The position numbers were made by a program, and so were the translations under genes. The notes beneath the pieces were generated by a model. That model was given only the letters and a program-made list of their open reading frames with translations, was not told the origin of the DNA and did no database searches. A DNA stretch of 64,000 bases from a bacterium (lineage in GTDB: Bacteria > Armatimonadota > Zipacnadia > Zipacnadales > Zipacnadaceae), in NCBI GenBank assembly GCA_030615605.1, contig JAUWYY010000006.1, positions 111,644 through 175,643 of the forward strand, in the 5' to 3' direction. Position 1 is the first letter of the stretch; each line of letters begins with the position of its first letter. Of this stretch, positions 1 to 7,327 are shown piece by piece.

Positions 1-58
1 CCAGCGAGTAACGATGATCGAAGAAATCCTGCCACCAGGTTGCAGCGCAGTCAGTCAT
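1..58 (-). CDS. N-terminal fragment of a probable class I SAM-dependent methyltransferase
   Basis: An open frame begins with ATG at 58 and runs off the left edge of the window (19 complete codons, beginning MTDCAATWWQDFFDHRYSL). The start overlaps the stop of the upstream response-regulator gene by one base (TGATG), a typical translationally coupled junction. The Trp-Trp...Phe-Phe-Asp spacing is reminiscent of the start of many small class I methyltransferases. With only 19 residues, the family call is a guess; the existence of a coupled gene is the firmer statement. Confidence 0.45.
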   Translation of the reverse strand, partial: MTDCAATWWQDFFDHRYSL

Positions 59-1104
59 CAGTCGCTCAGCAGACTTCCCAGGTCAACAAACTCTTCTGGT
101 TCAGTGTCGTCTGCTGGGGGAGATTTTGCCCTTGGTCGAATGCCGCTGGTAGCGGCCAGGACGGTAGCCGCCTGCGCTGCCAGCATTGCGACCAAATCCT
201 GATCCTCGGCACTGAAAGGCTGGGTGCGTTCGTCAAATAGGGCGATGAGACCGATTGTCTTGTCGGCTACTTGCAAGGGTTGTGTGAGCACTCGGCGCAT
301 TCCCTGGTATACCAGAAGATCGTCGGCCAGTTGCGGGTCGCTGAGCAGATCGTTGATAACCTGACGCTGCCCGGATGCCGCCGCTTGGCCTAATACGCCT
401 GAGCCCAGGGGGATGCTGTGCTTATGTAGCTCGTGGCTAGCCTCTCCGATACAACCGATTGGGGATAGTTCATCGAGGCTGGGATCTTTGCGGAAGATTA
501 CGCCCGCCCCAGCTCCCGTCAGGTCGGCTGCTGTCGTCAGGAGGTGGTGCATAATGGCCTGGGGACTGCGGACCTCGGACAGGCGGGAGCCTAGCTGCAT
601 CAGTGTCTCGAGCCGCCCTTGTAGCTCGCCGACACGTTCTTGAAGCGTAGCTTGGTCCTGGCGCATCCGGCGGTTGGTCTCGTCTAACTCGGCAATGATA
701 CGCTGACTGCTGCTTAACAGATCTCGGCCGGCCAGGCCCCGTTGGAGTGTGTCTAGGAGCTGCTGGGGATCAGCGGGCTTGCGCAGGTAGTCGAAGGCGC
801 CGTAGCGCACTGCTTCTATAGCTGACTCGAGCGATGCGTAGCCGGTGAGGATGACGACCACGGGGGGATGATCCATCCGCCGTGCGGCCGCGACCACCTC
901 CATGCCGCCAATCCCTGGCAGTACCAGATCAACTACGGCGACATCGAACCGGCCCCTGTCGAGCTCTGCCAACGCCTCTTCGCCAGTGGCTGCCGTAGCC
1001 ACCTCGTAGCCTTCCTCCGTCAAAGTCTTCTTGTAGAGGGCCGTGACTGAAGGGTCGTCGTCAACTACCAGTGCTCTTGGACAGCTATCATTCATGGGCC
1101 GCAT
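58..1104 (-). CDS. Response regulator with REC and GAF domains
   Basis: Cytoplasmic two-component output protein, 348 aa. The receiver domain covers about residues 10-125, with the acidic pocket D15-D17, phospho-acceptor D59, switch T87 and K109 (RKPADP). A coiled-coil linker follows at about 130-170, then a GAF domain at about 170-315 and a Pro/acidic tail. There is no DNA-binding or enzymatic output domain, so it probably acts through ligand-dependent protein contacts or as a partner of the coupled downstream gene. No histidine kinase lies nearby. ATG at residue 4 is an alternative start. It lies 66 nt downstream of acylphosphatase and may share its transcript. Confidence 0.85.
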   Translation of the reverse strand: MRPMNDSCPRALVVDDDPSVTALYKKTLTEEGYEVATAATGEEALAELDRGRFDVAVVDLVLPGIGGMEVVAAARRMDHPPVVVILTGYASLESAIEAVRYGAFDYLRKPADPQQLLDTLQRGLAGRDLLSSSQRIIAELDETNRRMRQDQATLQERVGELQGRLETLMQLGSRLSEVRSPQAIMHHLLTTAADLTGAGAGVIFRKDPSLDELSPIGCIGEASHELHKHSIPLGSGVLGQAAASGQRQVINDLLSDPQLADDLLVYQGMRRVLTQPLQVADKTIGLIALFDERTQPFSAEDQDLVAMLAAQAATVLAATSGIRPRAKSPPADDTEPEEFVDLGSLLSD

Positions 1105-1170
1105 CCCCGCACAGGTCAGTTAGGCTGGCCACTGGCTGGGTTTTCACGTCACTGCTATAATGAGACTACT

Positions 1171-1464
1171 TCAGGTGTACGCGGTGGGCTCGATCACAAA
1201 ATCCACGAAATTGTCTTCTGCGGGCTGCCACCGAGTGGAGACATATTGGACCCATGCCATGGATGGGCCTGGCTGCAGCTTGCTAACAAGGCGCTGCAGA
1301 TCCTGCTTGTCGCCTTCGGCAACTATCTCTACGGCTCCATCTGTGCGGTTCCGCACCCATCCGACCAGTCCCAGTTGCTTAGCATTTCGGATAACGAAGT
1401 ACCTGAATCCTACTCCCTGTACTCGCCCTGTTATCACAGTGCACATTCTGCTGGCTTCGTGCAT
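1171..1464 (-). CDS. acyP: Acylphosphatase
   Basis: Small cytosolic enzyme, 97 aa from the chosen start, that hydrolyses acyl-phosphates such as acetyl phosphate or 1,3-bisphosphoglycerate. The diagnostic VQGVGFR motif carries the catalytic Arg (R21), and the catalytic Asn (N39) sits in GWVRNRTDG. The frame is open further upstream to 1548, but that would overlap the preceding membrane-protein gene. ATG at 1464 is preceded by GGGAG about 8 nt upstream and gives the usual family length. An acetate kinase is encoded elsewhere in the window (11444), so acetyl phosphate is a plausible substrate, but nothing links the two directly. Confidence 0.92.
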   Translation of the reverse strand: MHEASRMCTVITGRVQGVGFRYFVIRNAKQLGLVGWVRNRTDGAVEIVAEGDKQDLQRLVSKLQPGPSMAWVQYVSTRWQPAEDNFVDFVIEPTAYT

Positions 1465-1520
1465 AGATGACACTCCCAAGCGGGCTGCTGGGCTCGGCTG
1501 CGGGGAGAGTAGTCGGAAAG

Positions 1521-2639
1521 TTATAGTTTCTTCACCAGTATGATCCATTCGGTGAACTTAAGCACCCACGACAGTACAAGTAGCCCCAGGATTATCAGGA
1601 AGAACACTTGCACCGTTGGGGTATTGAGCTGCTCGAACCAGTATTGGGGGTCAACTTCCGAGCCGTATGTAAACTGGCTGGCCACAGTGGCCATACCCGT
1701 TATGGTTAAATCATAGAGCTTAAGGAGCGGTTGGTAGAATACGAAGAATGCTACTATGGTGGCTATCACCAGAATTGGGTTTACGAAGCGGAACTTGGCT
1801 CGCTGATGCTCTAGATAGATGGCGCACTGGGCACAGGAAATGGTCCGTTCCTGCTGCACTGGGGTGTCGGCTCGAAGATCTGAGCGGATATATTCTTGTT
1901 GGCGGCGGCGCTGTTGGCTATCAGTGGATGCTCCCACGCCCCCGGTGCGAATGAGCTGCTCCACCAGGCCGGGATCGCAATTGCAGCCCCGTCCGAACCG
2001 CCAGCAGGACTTGTGCGCATTGAAAGCCGGGCACATCTCTCGTATGACCTGGTGGCAGAATGGCATATCCCAACAGGGTGTCCAGAGTTGGATGGTCTTA
2101 ATTCTAGCTTTCTCACCTGGCTTCGCTTTTTCTCCTGCCTGCGACTGAGCTTCCTTGAGTCTAAGCCCGCCGTGGGCAACTTGGTGATATATCTCATACA
2201 GGATACGAAGACCAACCACGGCAACTATGATCGTTCCCGTCAAAGTCCCCCACGTCATCAGTGACTGAGCTGCCGGGCTGGTGGCTGATTGTATGTTGCC
2301 CGAAATGAGAAAGGGAATGCCCAGCAAGTAGCCCAGGCCAACAATCCCAGCTAGAACAGCCCACGCTATTTCCTCAAAGGTGATCAAGACAAGACAGACC
2401 GTTGCCAGGCCAGCACTGACCGCCAGCACCTGCCCAACCAGTTGGAGATTAGCAACGATGCGGGGTGGGGTGGTGGCGGCTAACTGCCCGCTGAAGATCC
2501 CGTAGAGGATATAACTGGTGGCAAGCACCATTGCCAGCAGGCTCCACCTCAGGATCGTCTCGGCATACTTCGTGAGGTCAGTCCAGCTCTCTTCTGTGGA
2601 GCGCAGCCGAGTTGGTTGCCTTTCGCGTGAACGACTCAT
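1521..2639 (-). CDS. Uncharacterised polytopic membrane protein with an 8-cysteine loop
   Basis: 372 aa; not a family I recognise. Predicted membrane segments lie around residues 30-50, 64-84, 90-113, 131-150, 286-303 and 343-362. Between the fourth and fifth is a hydrophilic loop of about 135 residues holding C189, C195, C203, C212, C219, C221 and then a CxxC pair C269/C272. The pattern suggests metal or Fe-S binding, or disulfides if the loop is outside the cytoplasm. The start has a good ribosome site (TAGGAGA, about 8 nt before ATG 2639). It is followed by acyP on the same strand. No redox partner or maturation gene is adjacent. Confidence 0.8.
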   Translation of the reverse strand: MSRSRERQPTRLRSTEESWTDLTKYAETILRWSLLAMVLATSYILYGIFSGQLAATTPPRIVANLQLVGQVLAVSAGLATVCLVLITFEEIAWAVLAGIVGLGYLLGIPFLISGNIQSATSPAAQSLMTWGTLTGTIIVAVVGLRILYEIYHQVAHGGLRLKEAQSQAGEKAKPGEKARIKTIQLWTPCWDMPFCHQVIREMCPAFNAHKSCWRFGRGCNCDPGLVEQLIRTGGVGASTDSQQRRRQQEYIRSDLRADTPVQQERTISCAQCAIYLEHQRAKFRFVNPILVIATIVAFFVFYQPLLKLYDLTITGMATVASQFTYGSEVDPQYWFEQLNTPTVQVFFLIILGLLVLSWVLKFTEWIILVKKL

Positions 2640-2769
2640 GGGTATCCGTCTCCTATCCCTCGTCTACTCCATTCGCTGGTCAGTTCTCTCACTTCCCGAA
2701 GAGCGCTCTCAGTGGCAACGGTGCAGAGCAAGTGGGTCACATAAATGACGAGTCGGGTGCCACATGTAG

Positions 2770-3978
2770 TTATTGGTCCTGGCTATCGCTCTGCTCTTGC
2801 GATTGAGCCGAGGGGGGCGATTGTTGCCCTAAGTTGCTGGATCGTCGTTGTTTGCCTGCGCTGACTCGCTTTTTCTTTTGCTCCGCGACGCGTTGGGCGT
2901 CTTCCCGTTCTTTGTCCAAGCGGCGGAGCATCTGGCGCATCTCGGTGGCATTACCTGCGTAGAATTGGGTAGTCTCGGCGGAAATAACCCCCTGCTCGTA
3001 GAAATGAAGGAGTGATTGGTTCATTGTCTGCATGCCCCAGTGACTGCCCTCGAAGATGGCATCCTCAATGTCAGAGACCGCGCCGTCTTCAATATACTGC
3101 TGAATGGTGGGTGTTACCATCATTATCTCGATGGCTGCGGTTCGTCCGGCGACGTCCTCGCGGGGGACTAGCTCCTGGGCGAGTGTCGCTACCATAGAAT
3201 CACTCAGGCGCATGCAGACCTGTTTGCGCAGATCGGGAGGGAACATATGGATAATGCGCTCTATAGTCTCGGCTGCTGACTTGGTATGAACCGTTGAAAA
3301 GACCAGGTGGCCAGTTTCCGCGGCCTGCATAGCGACATTGAAGGTCTCCACGTCACGCATCTCGCCGATCAGGATAATGTCCGGACTTTGACGCATAACG
3401 TACTTCAGGGCGTCCTGGAAGCTGTCTGTATCAATCCCCACGGCCCGCTGCGTGAAGATGCAGTGGTTGTCGGTGTAAACATACTCAATTGGGTCCTCGA
3501 TGGTGACGACGTGAGCGCGCCGATTGCTGTTGATGTGCTGTAACATAGTTGCCAGGGTTGTTGACTTTCCGCAGCCGGTCGGACCAGTGACCAACACCAG
3601 GCCCTGGGGGCGCATGGCGATTTCTTTGAGTATCTGGGGCAAATCCAGACTGTCGATGGAGGGTACCTGGATTGGGATGATGCGCATAGCCAGCCCGATG
3701 TCGTTCTGCTCCTGGAATATGTTGATACGCAGTCGCGCGACGCCTTCGACAGTCAGACCGATATCTTTTTCGTGATATTCCTGGAACTTAGCCCAGTCTT
3801 GCTCGTTCATTAGCGATTGGGCCAGTTGACTGGTATCTTCCGGCGAGAGTTCTGGGGTGTCCGGCACTGGCTCGATCACGCCCTTGACCCGACGGTAGGG
3901 CACAGTACCCGCCTTGAAGAATACGTCAGATGCGTTCACTTCAGATCCCTGACGAATAATATCCTGCCAATTAATCAA
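2770..3978 (-). CDS. pilT: PilT/PilU-type twitching motility ATPase
   Basis: Hexameric retraction ATPase of the secretion-ATPase (GspE/VirB11) superfamily, acting at the inner-membrane base of type IV pili. Visible motifs: Walker A TGPTGCGKST, Asp box, Walker B DIILIGEMRD and the His box (AETGHLVFSTVHT). Length is 402 aa from the chosen start, with a Lys/Gln-rich disordered tail after about residue 350. I chose TTG at 3978 because a perfect GGAGGT lies 6 nt upstream at 3985-3990 and the first residues (LINWQDII) match the usual PilT start; an ATG at 4038 lacks such a site. No other pilus gene lies in the window. Confidence 0.9.
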   Translation of the reverse strand: MINWQDIIRQGSEVNASDVFFKAGTVPYRRVKGVIEPVPDTPELSPEDTSQLAQSLMNEQDWAKFQEYHEKDIGLTVEGVARLRINIFQEQNDIGLAMRIIPIQVPSIDSLDLPQILKEIAMRPQGLVLVTGPTGCGKSTTLATMLQHINSNRRAHVVTIEDPIEYVYTDNHCIFTQRAVGIDTDSFQDALKYVMRQSPDIILIGEMRDVETFNVAMQAAETGHLVFSTVHTKSAAETIERIIHMFPPDLRKQVCMRLSDSMVATLAQELVPREDVAGRTAAIEIMMVTPTIQQYIEDGAVSDIEDAIFEGSHWGMQTMNQSLLHFYEQGVISAETTQFYAGNATEMRQMLRRLDKEREDAQRVAEQKKKRVSAGKQRRSSNLGQQSPPSAQSQEQSDSQDQ

Positions 3979-4061
3979 GGCAATACCTCCTGCTGTTTTG
4001 TTACTGGTTAAGTTGGCTGTATGGAACTGAATGCACAAGTCATCAGTTTGATGTACATCTT

Positions 4062-4101
4062 AACAAAAATGGCGCAACGAGGCAACCCTCGCTACGCCAT
4101 T
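4062..4101 (-). terminator. Intrinsic terminator of the tRNA-Ala gene
   Basis: On the minus strand, a 15-bp stem (13 Watson-Crick pairs plus two G-U pairs) with a 4-nt loop is followed by TTTTTGTTA. The G-U pairs form only in the minus-strand transcript, which fixes the direction. It sits 16 nt past the CCA end of the tRNA. Confidence 0.9.
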
Positions 4102-4116
4102 TGCACTAAGACCACT

Positions 4117-4191
4117 TGGTGGAGCAGGCGGGAATCGAACCCGCGACCTCCTCCATGCCAAGGAGGCACTCTCCCCCTGAGCTACTGCCCC
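4117..4191 (-). tRNA. tRNA-Ala, anticodon GGC
   Basis: Full cloverleaf on the minus strand. The acceptor stem pairs GGGGCAG with CTGCTCC and includes the G3-U70 pair that identifies tRNA-Ala. The D arm, the anticodon stem CCTCC/GGAGG with loop TTGGCAT (anticodon GGC, reading GCC/GCU) and the T arm with GGTTCGAATCC are all present. Discriminator A is followed by an encoded CCA (4117-4119). Total 75 nt. Confidence 0.97.
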
Positions 4192-4204
4192 AACCATGAT
4201 AGGG

Positions 4205-4233
4205 AGTATAACAAAAAGGCGCTGCGCCGTCAA
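4205..4233 (-). promoter_or_regulatory. Sigma-70-type promoter for tRNA-Ala
   Basis: TTGACG (4228-4233), a 17-bp spacer and TATACT (4205-4210) on the minus strand. The -10 box lies 13 nt upstream of the tRNA 5' end, as expected for a tRNA gene. The spacer contains a GGCGCTGCGCC self-complementary stretch. Confidence 0.85.
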
Positions 4234-4260
4234 GAGGTCATCTCGGGCGGTGCTCCGCGG

Positions 4261-4289
4261 TTGCAACTGTCGGTTTTTTGTGGTAAACT
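4261..4289 (+). promoter_or_regulatory. Candidate sigma-70 promoter for the nadD operon
   Basis: TTGCAA (4261-4266), 17 bp, TAAACT (4284-4289). The predicted start of transcription is about 4296, only a couple of bases before the nadD ATG at 4298, and there is no clear ribosome site. If correct, nadD is translated from a leaderless or nearly leaderless mRNA. Confidence 0.5.
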
Positions 4290-4297
4290 TACTAGTG

Positions 4298-4930
4298 ATG
4301 AAGTTTGAAGATTTGGTGAGTTATCCTGGCCAGTCAGTGGCAATAATTGGTGGTAGCTTTGACCCAATTCATTATGCCCACTTGCGGTTGGGCGAGCGCG
4401 TTCGTGAGCAATACGCTGTGGGGTTGGTGATATATATACCCAATCGCCTCTCGCCATTGAAGAGCCAAGCGAACGTCTCGGCTGCGCAAGATAGATATGC
4501 CATGGCGGAGCTTGCTGTGGCTGACAACCTCCACTTTGTGGTCTGTGATTGTGAGTTGCATCGTTCCGGCGCCTCCTATTCCATAGACACTATTCGTGCG
4601 CTTCGGCAAGGGTTGTCACCAGAGGTAGAGATTTTATTCGTTATGGGAGCCGACGCAGTTCTGGAACTGCCCGAGTGGCGCGAGCCTGATGCCATTCTGG
4701 GCGAGTCACAGGTAATAGCCGCGCGGCGGCCTGGCTTCGATCTGCAGAGAATGAGCGCAGTTTTGGGACCGCAACGGGCCAGCAGTATAGAACTGTTGGA
4801 TATGCCGATGATGGATATCTCGTCCACCGACATCCGCCAGCGCGTCAGTCAGGGCAGGAGCATCAGGTACCTCACCCCTCCTGTGGTCATTGATTACATC
4901 ATGCGGCATAACTTGTATCAAGCTGTGTAG
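4298..4930 (+). CDS. nadD: Nicotinate-nucleotide adenylyltransferase
   Basis: Cytosolic NAD synthesis enzyme that adenylates nicotinate mononucleotide with ATP to deamido-NAD. 210 aa, normal for the family. It has the nucleotidyltransferase start GGSFDPIHYAHL (equivalent of the GGTFDPxHxGH signature) and the C-terminal ISSTDIRQR ATP-binding motif. ATG 4298 is the conserved start; the frame is open upstream into the tRNA region but lacks homology there. nadD, an LCP gene and rsfS in this order are a common bacterial cluster. Confidence 0.94.
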   Translation: MKFEDLVSYPGQSVAIIGGSFDPIHYAHLRLGERVREQYAVGLVIYIPNRLSPLKSQANVSAAQDRYAMAELAVADNLHFVVCDCELHRSGASYSIDTIRALRQGLSPEVEILFVMGADAVLELPEWREPDAILGESQVIAARRPGFDLQRMSAVLGPQRASSIELLDMPMMDISSTDIRQRVSQGRSIRYLTPPVVIDYIMRHNLYQAV

Positions 4931-4954
4931 TAAGGCCGGCCAGGGATATTGGGT

Positions 4955-6184
4955 ATGAAGCAATATAGAAAACTGTGGGACGTAGCGCTGTATATGGTAG
5001 CCGCCGTGGTGGTTGTTATGGGTGCACTCGGCGCAGTGAGCGCTTTGATGAATCCTTCCAGTCCGCCGGGCGACAGCACAGGCCAGCCCCGGGTTGGGAT
5101 TGTCCAACGGCTCAGAGAGCCGTTCCCGGGCCGGACGCAGCTCAACGTGCTTCTGCTGGGCTGTGACGATGTGGAAGAGGTCCGTCGTTCGGACACGATA
5201 ATGGTGCTGTTTCTCAATCCCCGGCTCAAGCGCGCTGCCCTGCTGTCAATTCCCCGTGATTCACGAGTGCAGATACCCGGCCATGGCCTGGACAGGATTA
5301 ACCACGCTTATGCCTTCGGTGAGGCGGAACTTGCCCAACAGACAGTTGAGCAGTTTCTGGGCATCACTGTTGACTATTATGCCCAGATTGGCTTTGACAC
5401 TTTCGTGGAGGTGGTAGATGAGCTGGGCGGAGTGGATGTGGATGTCGGGAAGAGAATGAAGAAGCGCACTTATTACGAGAACATCGATCTGCACAAGGGT
5501 TATCAGCACCTTGACGGTAGGGAAGCTCTCCAATTCGTCCGCTACCGCAATGACGGCGACGTGCAGCGCGGCAAGCGGCAGCAACAACTGCTACGTGCTC
5601 TGGTTGATCAGAAGCTCAATATTATGAACTCCCACCGCTTGCTGGCGGCGGGCAGCAAAATCATTGAGCAATTGAATACTGATATTGACTGGTATGCCGC
5701 GTACGATTTCTTGCGGGTGTTGCGGCAGATAGCGGCCTCTGACATTATGATTGGTACTGTACCCATCGGGGACACATCTATCAATGGAGTATATTACGGG
5801 GAGGTGCGCGAGCACGATCTGCGGCAGTTACTGGGTGAGATCAACGACCACCTCAGCGGGGCGCAGAGGCTGGCCGGTACTCTCGAGGTGTGCAACGGTA
5901 GCGGGGCGATCGGTGTTGCCGCCGTGGCTGCTGAGAGGTTAGCTGAATGCGGATTCGAGATCGCCGATGTCGGGAATGCTGATAGCTTTGAATATCACAG
6001 GACTGTCATAAATCACCGCGCGGGAGACGGCGAGGTAGCGAGGAGAGTCAGGGAAGTGCTGGCAGTGCCTGATGCCCAGCTCATCGAGCAGCACAACTGG
6101 GATGATGAGGCCGAGACTGGAGTTGTTGTGGTGCTGGGTAGTGACTTCGATGCTGACCGCCTGACGGCCCGACGAGCGTATTGA
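4955..6184 (+). CDS. LytR-CpsA-Psr family cell-envelope phosphotransferase
   Basis: Membrane-anchored enzyme of the family that transfers undecaprenyl-linked glycans to the cell wall. 409 aa: a short cytoplasmic tail, one N-terminal membrane segment (about residues 10-32), an LCP domain at about 65-215 (NVLLLGCDD, RSDTIMV, IPRDSRVQIPG with the conserved Arg residues, and FVRYRNDGDVQRGKRQQ), then a LytR_C domain at about 310-395 containing EVCNGSG. ATG 4955 is preceded by AGGGA 8 nt upstream; a TTG at 4949 is too close to that site. LCP proteins are most familiar in Gram-positives; this one co-occurs with LPS genes. Confidence 0.9.
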   Translation: MKQYRKLWDVALYMVAAVVVVMGALGAVSALMNPSSPPGDSTGQPRVGIVQRLREPFPGRTQLNVLLLGCDDVEEVRRSDTIMVLFLNPRLKRAALLSIPRDSRVQIPGHGLDRINHAYAFGEAELAQQTVEQFLGITVDYYAQIGFDTFVEVVDELGGVDVDVGKRMKKRTYYENIDLHKGYQHLDGREALQFVRYRNDGDVQRGKRQQQLLRALVDQKLNIMNSHRLLAAGSKIIEQLNTDIDWYAAYDFLRVLRQIAASDIMIGTVPIGDTSINGVYYGEVREHDLRQLLGEINDHLSGAQRLAGTLEVCNGSGAIGVAAVAAERLAECGFEIADVGNADSFEYHRTVINHRAGDGEVARRVREVLAVPDAQLIEQHNWDDEAETGVVVVLGSDFDADRLTARRAY

Positions 6185-6221
6185 CATATAGTCACTGGGG
6201 AAGAGAACAGACCTGAAGTGA

Positions 6222-6620
6222 ATGCTGAGAAGAGAGGAGTCAGCGCTTTTGGAAGAGAGTTCACAATACCACGCCTTAACTGCTGCTGAAGGCGCCGATG
6301 AGGCCAGGGCTTTGGATATACTTGTTCTGGATATGCGAGCGTTAACTGCTGTTTGCGATTACTTTGTCATCTGTCACGGCCGTTCGCCAATTCATACTCG
6401 TTCGGTGGCCAACGAGATTGAAGAAGCTATGCAGCAGCGGCAGTTCGCGCGGCATCACCGCGAGGGCCGCGCGCAGGCTACCTGGATAGTGTTGGACTAC
6501 ATTGACGTTGTCGTGCATATCTTCACCGAAGAGACTCGCAACTTTTATGCGCTGGAGCGATTGTGGGGTGATGCGCCCCGTATCCAGGCAAGCCTAGGGG
6601 TTCCTGGCGACTTAGAATAG
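6222..6620 (+). CDS. rsfS: Ribosomal silencing factor RsfS
   Basis: Binds ribosomal protein L14 and blocks 30S/50S joining in starvation or stationary phase. 132 aa with the family core: DILVLDMRALTAVCDYFVI, HTRSVANEIEE and WIVLDYIDVVVHIFTEETR followed by FYALERLWGDA. A TTG at 6249 preceded by AGAGGAG at good spacing is a credible alternative start and would give a more usual length of about 123 aa. Confidence 0.93.
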   Translation: MLRREESALLEESSQYHALTAAEGADEARALDILVLDMRALTAVCDYFVICHGRSPIHTRSVANEIEEAMQQRQFARHHREGRAQATWIVLDYIDVVVHIFTEETRNFYALERLWGDAPRIQASLGVPGDLE

Positions 6621-6649
6621 CGCCATCCCTGCCAGGCACAAGTGAGCTT

Positions 6650-7321
6650 ATGAACAGCGATAATCCCCAACAGATGGACGGAATGGAACTGGAACAACTC
6701 TATGAGAAGCTGCACACAGCTTTGCACTACCAGCGGGTGGAGGAGGCCGAAAAGGCGGCTCGCGAGCTGCTGGAGGTAGCTCCCTGGAGCACGACCAGTT
6801 GGGAGCTGTGGGGCGATGTGCTATTGGCGCAGAGCAAGCTGGAGGAGGCTGCCGACGCTTTCAAAAAGGCGGTCGAGCTGGAACCAGCTAATGCCGATGC
6901 TGAACGTAAGTACGCTAGCGTTCAACTCGATCTGCAGCAAGCCAAATGGGAGCGTCAGGCTCTGGAAAGCGGGGATCTGTCCCAGTTTCGTGGTGCGGCC
7001 AATAAGGAATCGGGCACTGCGGCAGCTCGCTCGGCGCTGTTCCCCGGCCTGGGCCAGGTCTACAATGGTGAATACGAAAAAGGTCTGGTCATGTTCTTTG
7101 TTGGGCTGGCGCTGCTTACTGGTGCCGTCCGGCTGGTAGTGACCTGGCTCGCGCCCAGCCAGTCTCTTAGCGGACTGGGGGCGGTTTTGGGGTACATTGG
7201 CTTGTTTGGCGGCATCGCGCTGTATATTTTTGGTGTGTACGACGCTTACCGGGGCAGTCAGAAAGAGCAAGAGCGCCCGTTGGTTCCTCCGCCGACTGAG
7301 TTCCAGGATAGAGAGGAATGA
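6650..7321 (+). CDS. TPR protein with C-terminal membrane domain
   Basis: 223 aa. The N-terminal third has about two and a half tetratricopeptide repeats (residues 10-100, e.g. ADAFKKAVELEPANADA). After a linker, a hydrophobic module with the FPGLGQVYNGEYEKGL signature and two to three membrane spans (about 140-205) resembles the small TM2/DUF5683-like domains. It probably sits in the cytoplasmic membrane with the TPRs as a protein-binding arm. It lies between rsfS and recG, only 6 nt before recG, so is likely co-transcribed. Exact function unknown. Confidence 0.8.
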   Translation: MNSDNPQQMDGMELEQLYEKLHTALHYQRVEEAEKAARELLEVAPWSTTSWELWGDVLLAQSKLEEAADAFKKAVELEPANADAERKYASVQLDLQQAKWERQALESGDLSQFRGAANKESGTAAARSALFPGLGQVYNGEYEKGLVMFFVGLALLTGAVRLVVTWLAPSQSLSGLGAVLGYIGLFGGIALYIFGVYDAYRGSQKEQERPLVPPPTEFQDREE

Positions 7322-7327
7322 TTTGGG

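Noticed and set aside
1465..1548. Longer acylphosphatase starting at 1548
   Set aside because: It would overlap the preceding gene by 28 bp and exceed family length; the ATG at 1464 has a ribosome site.
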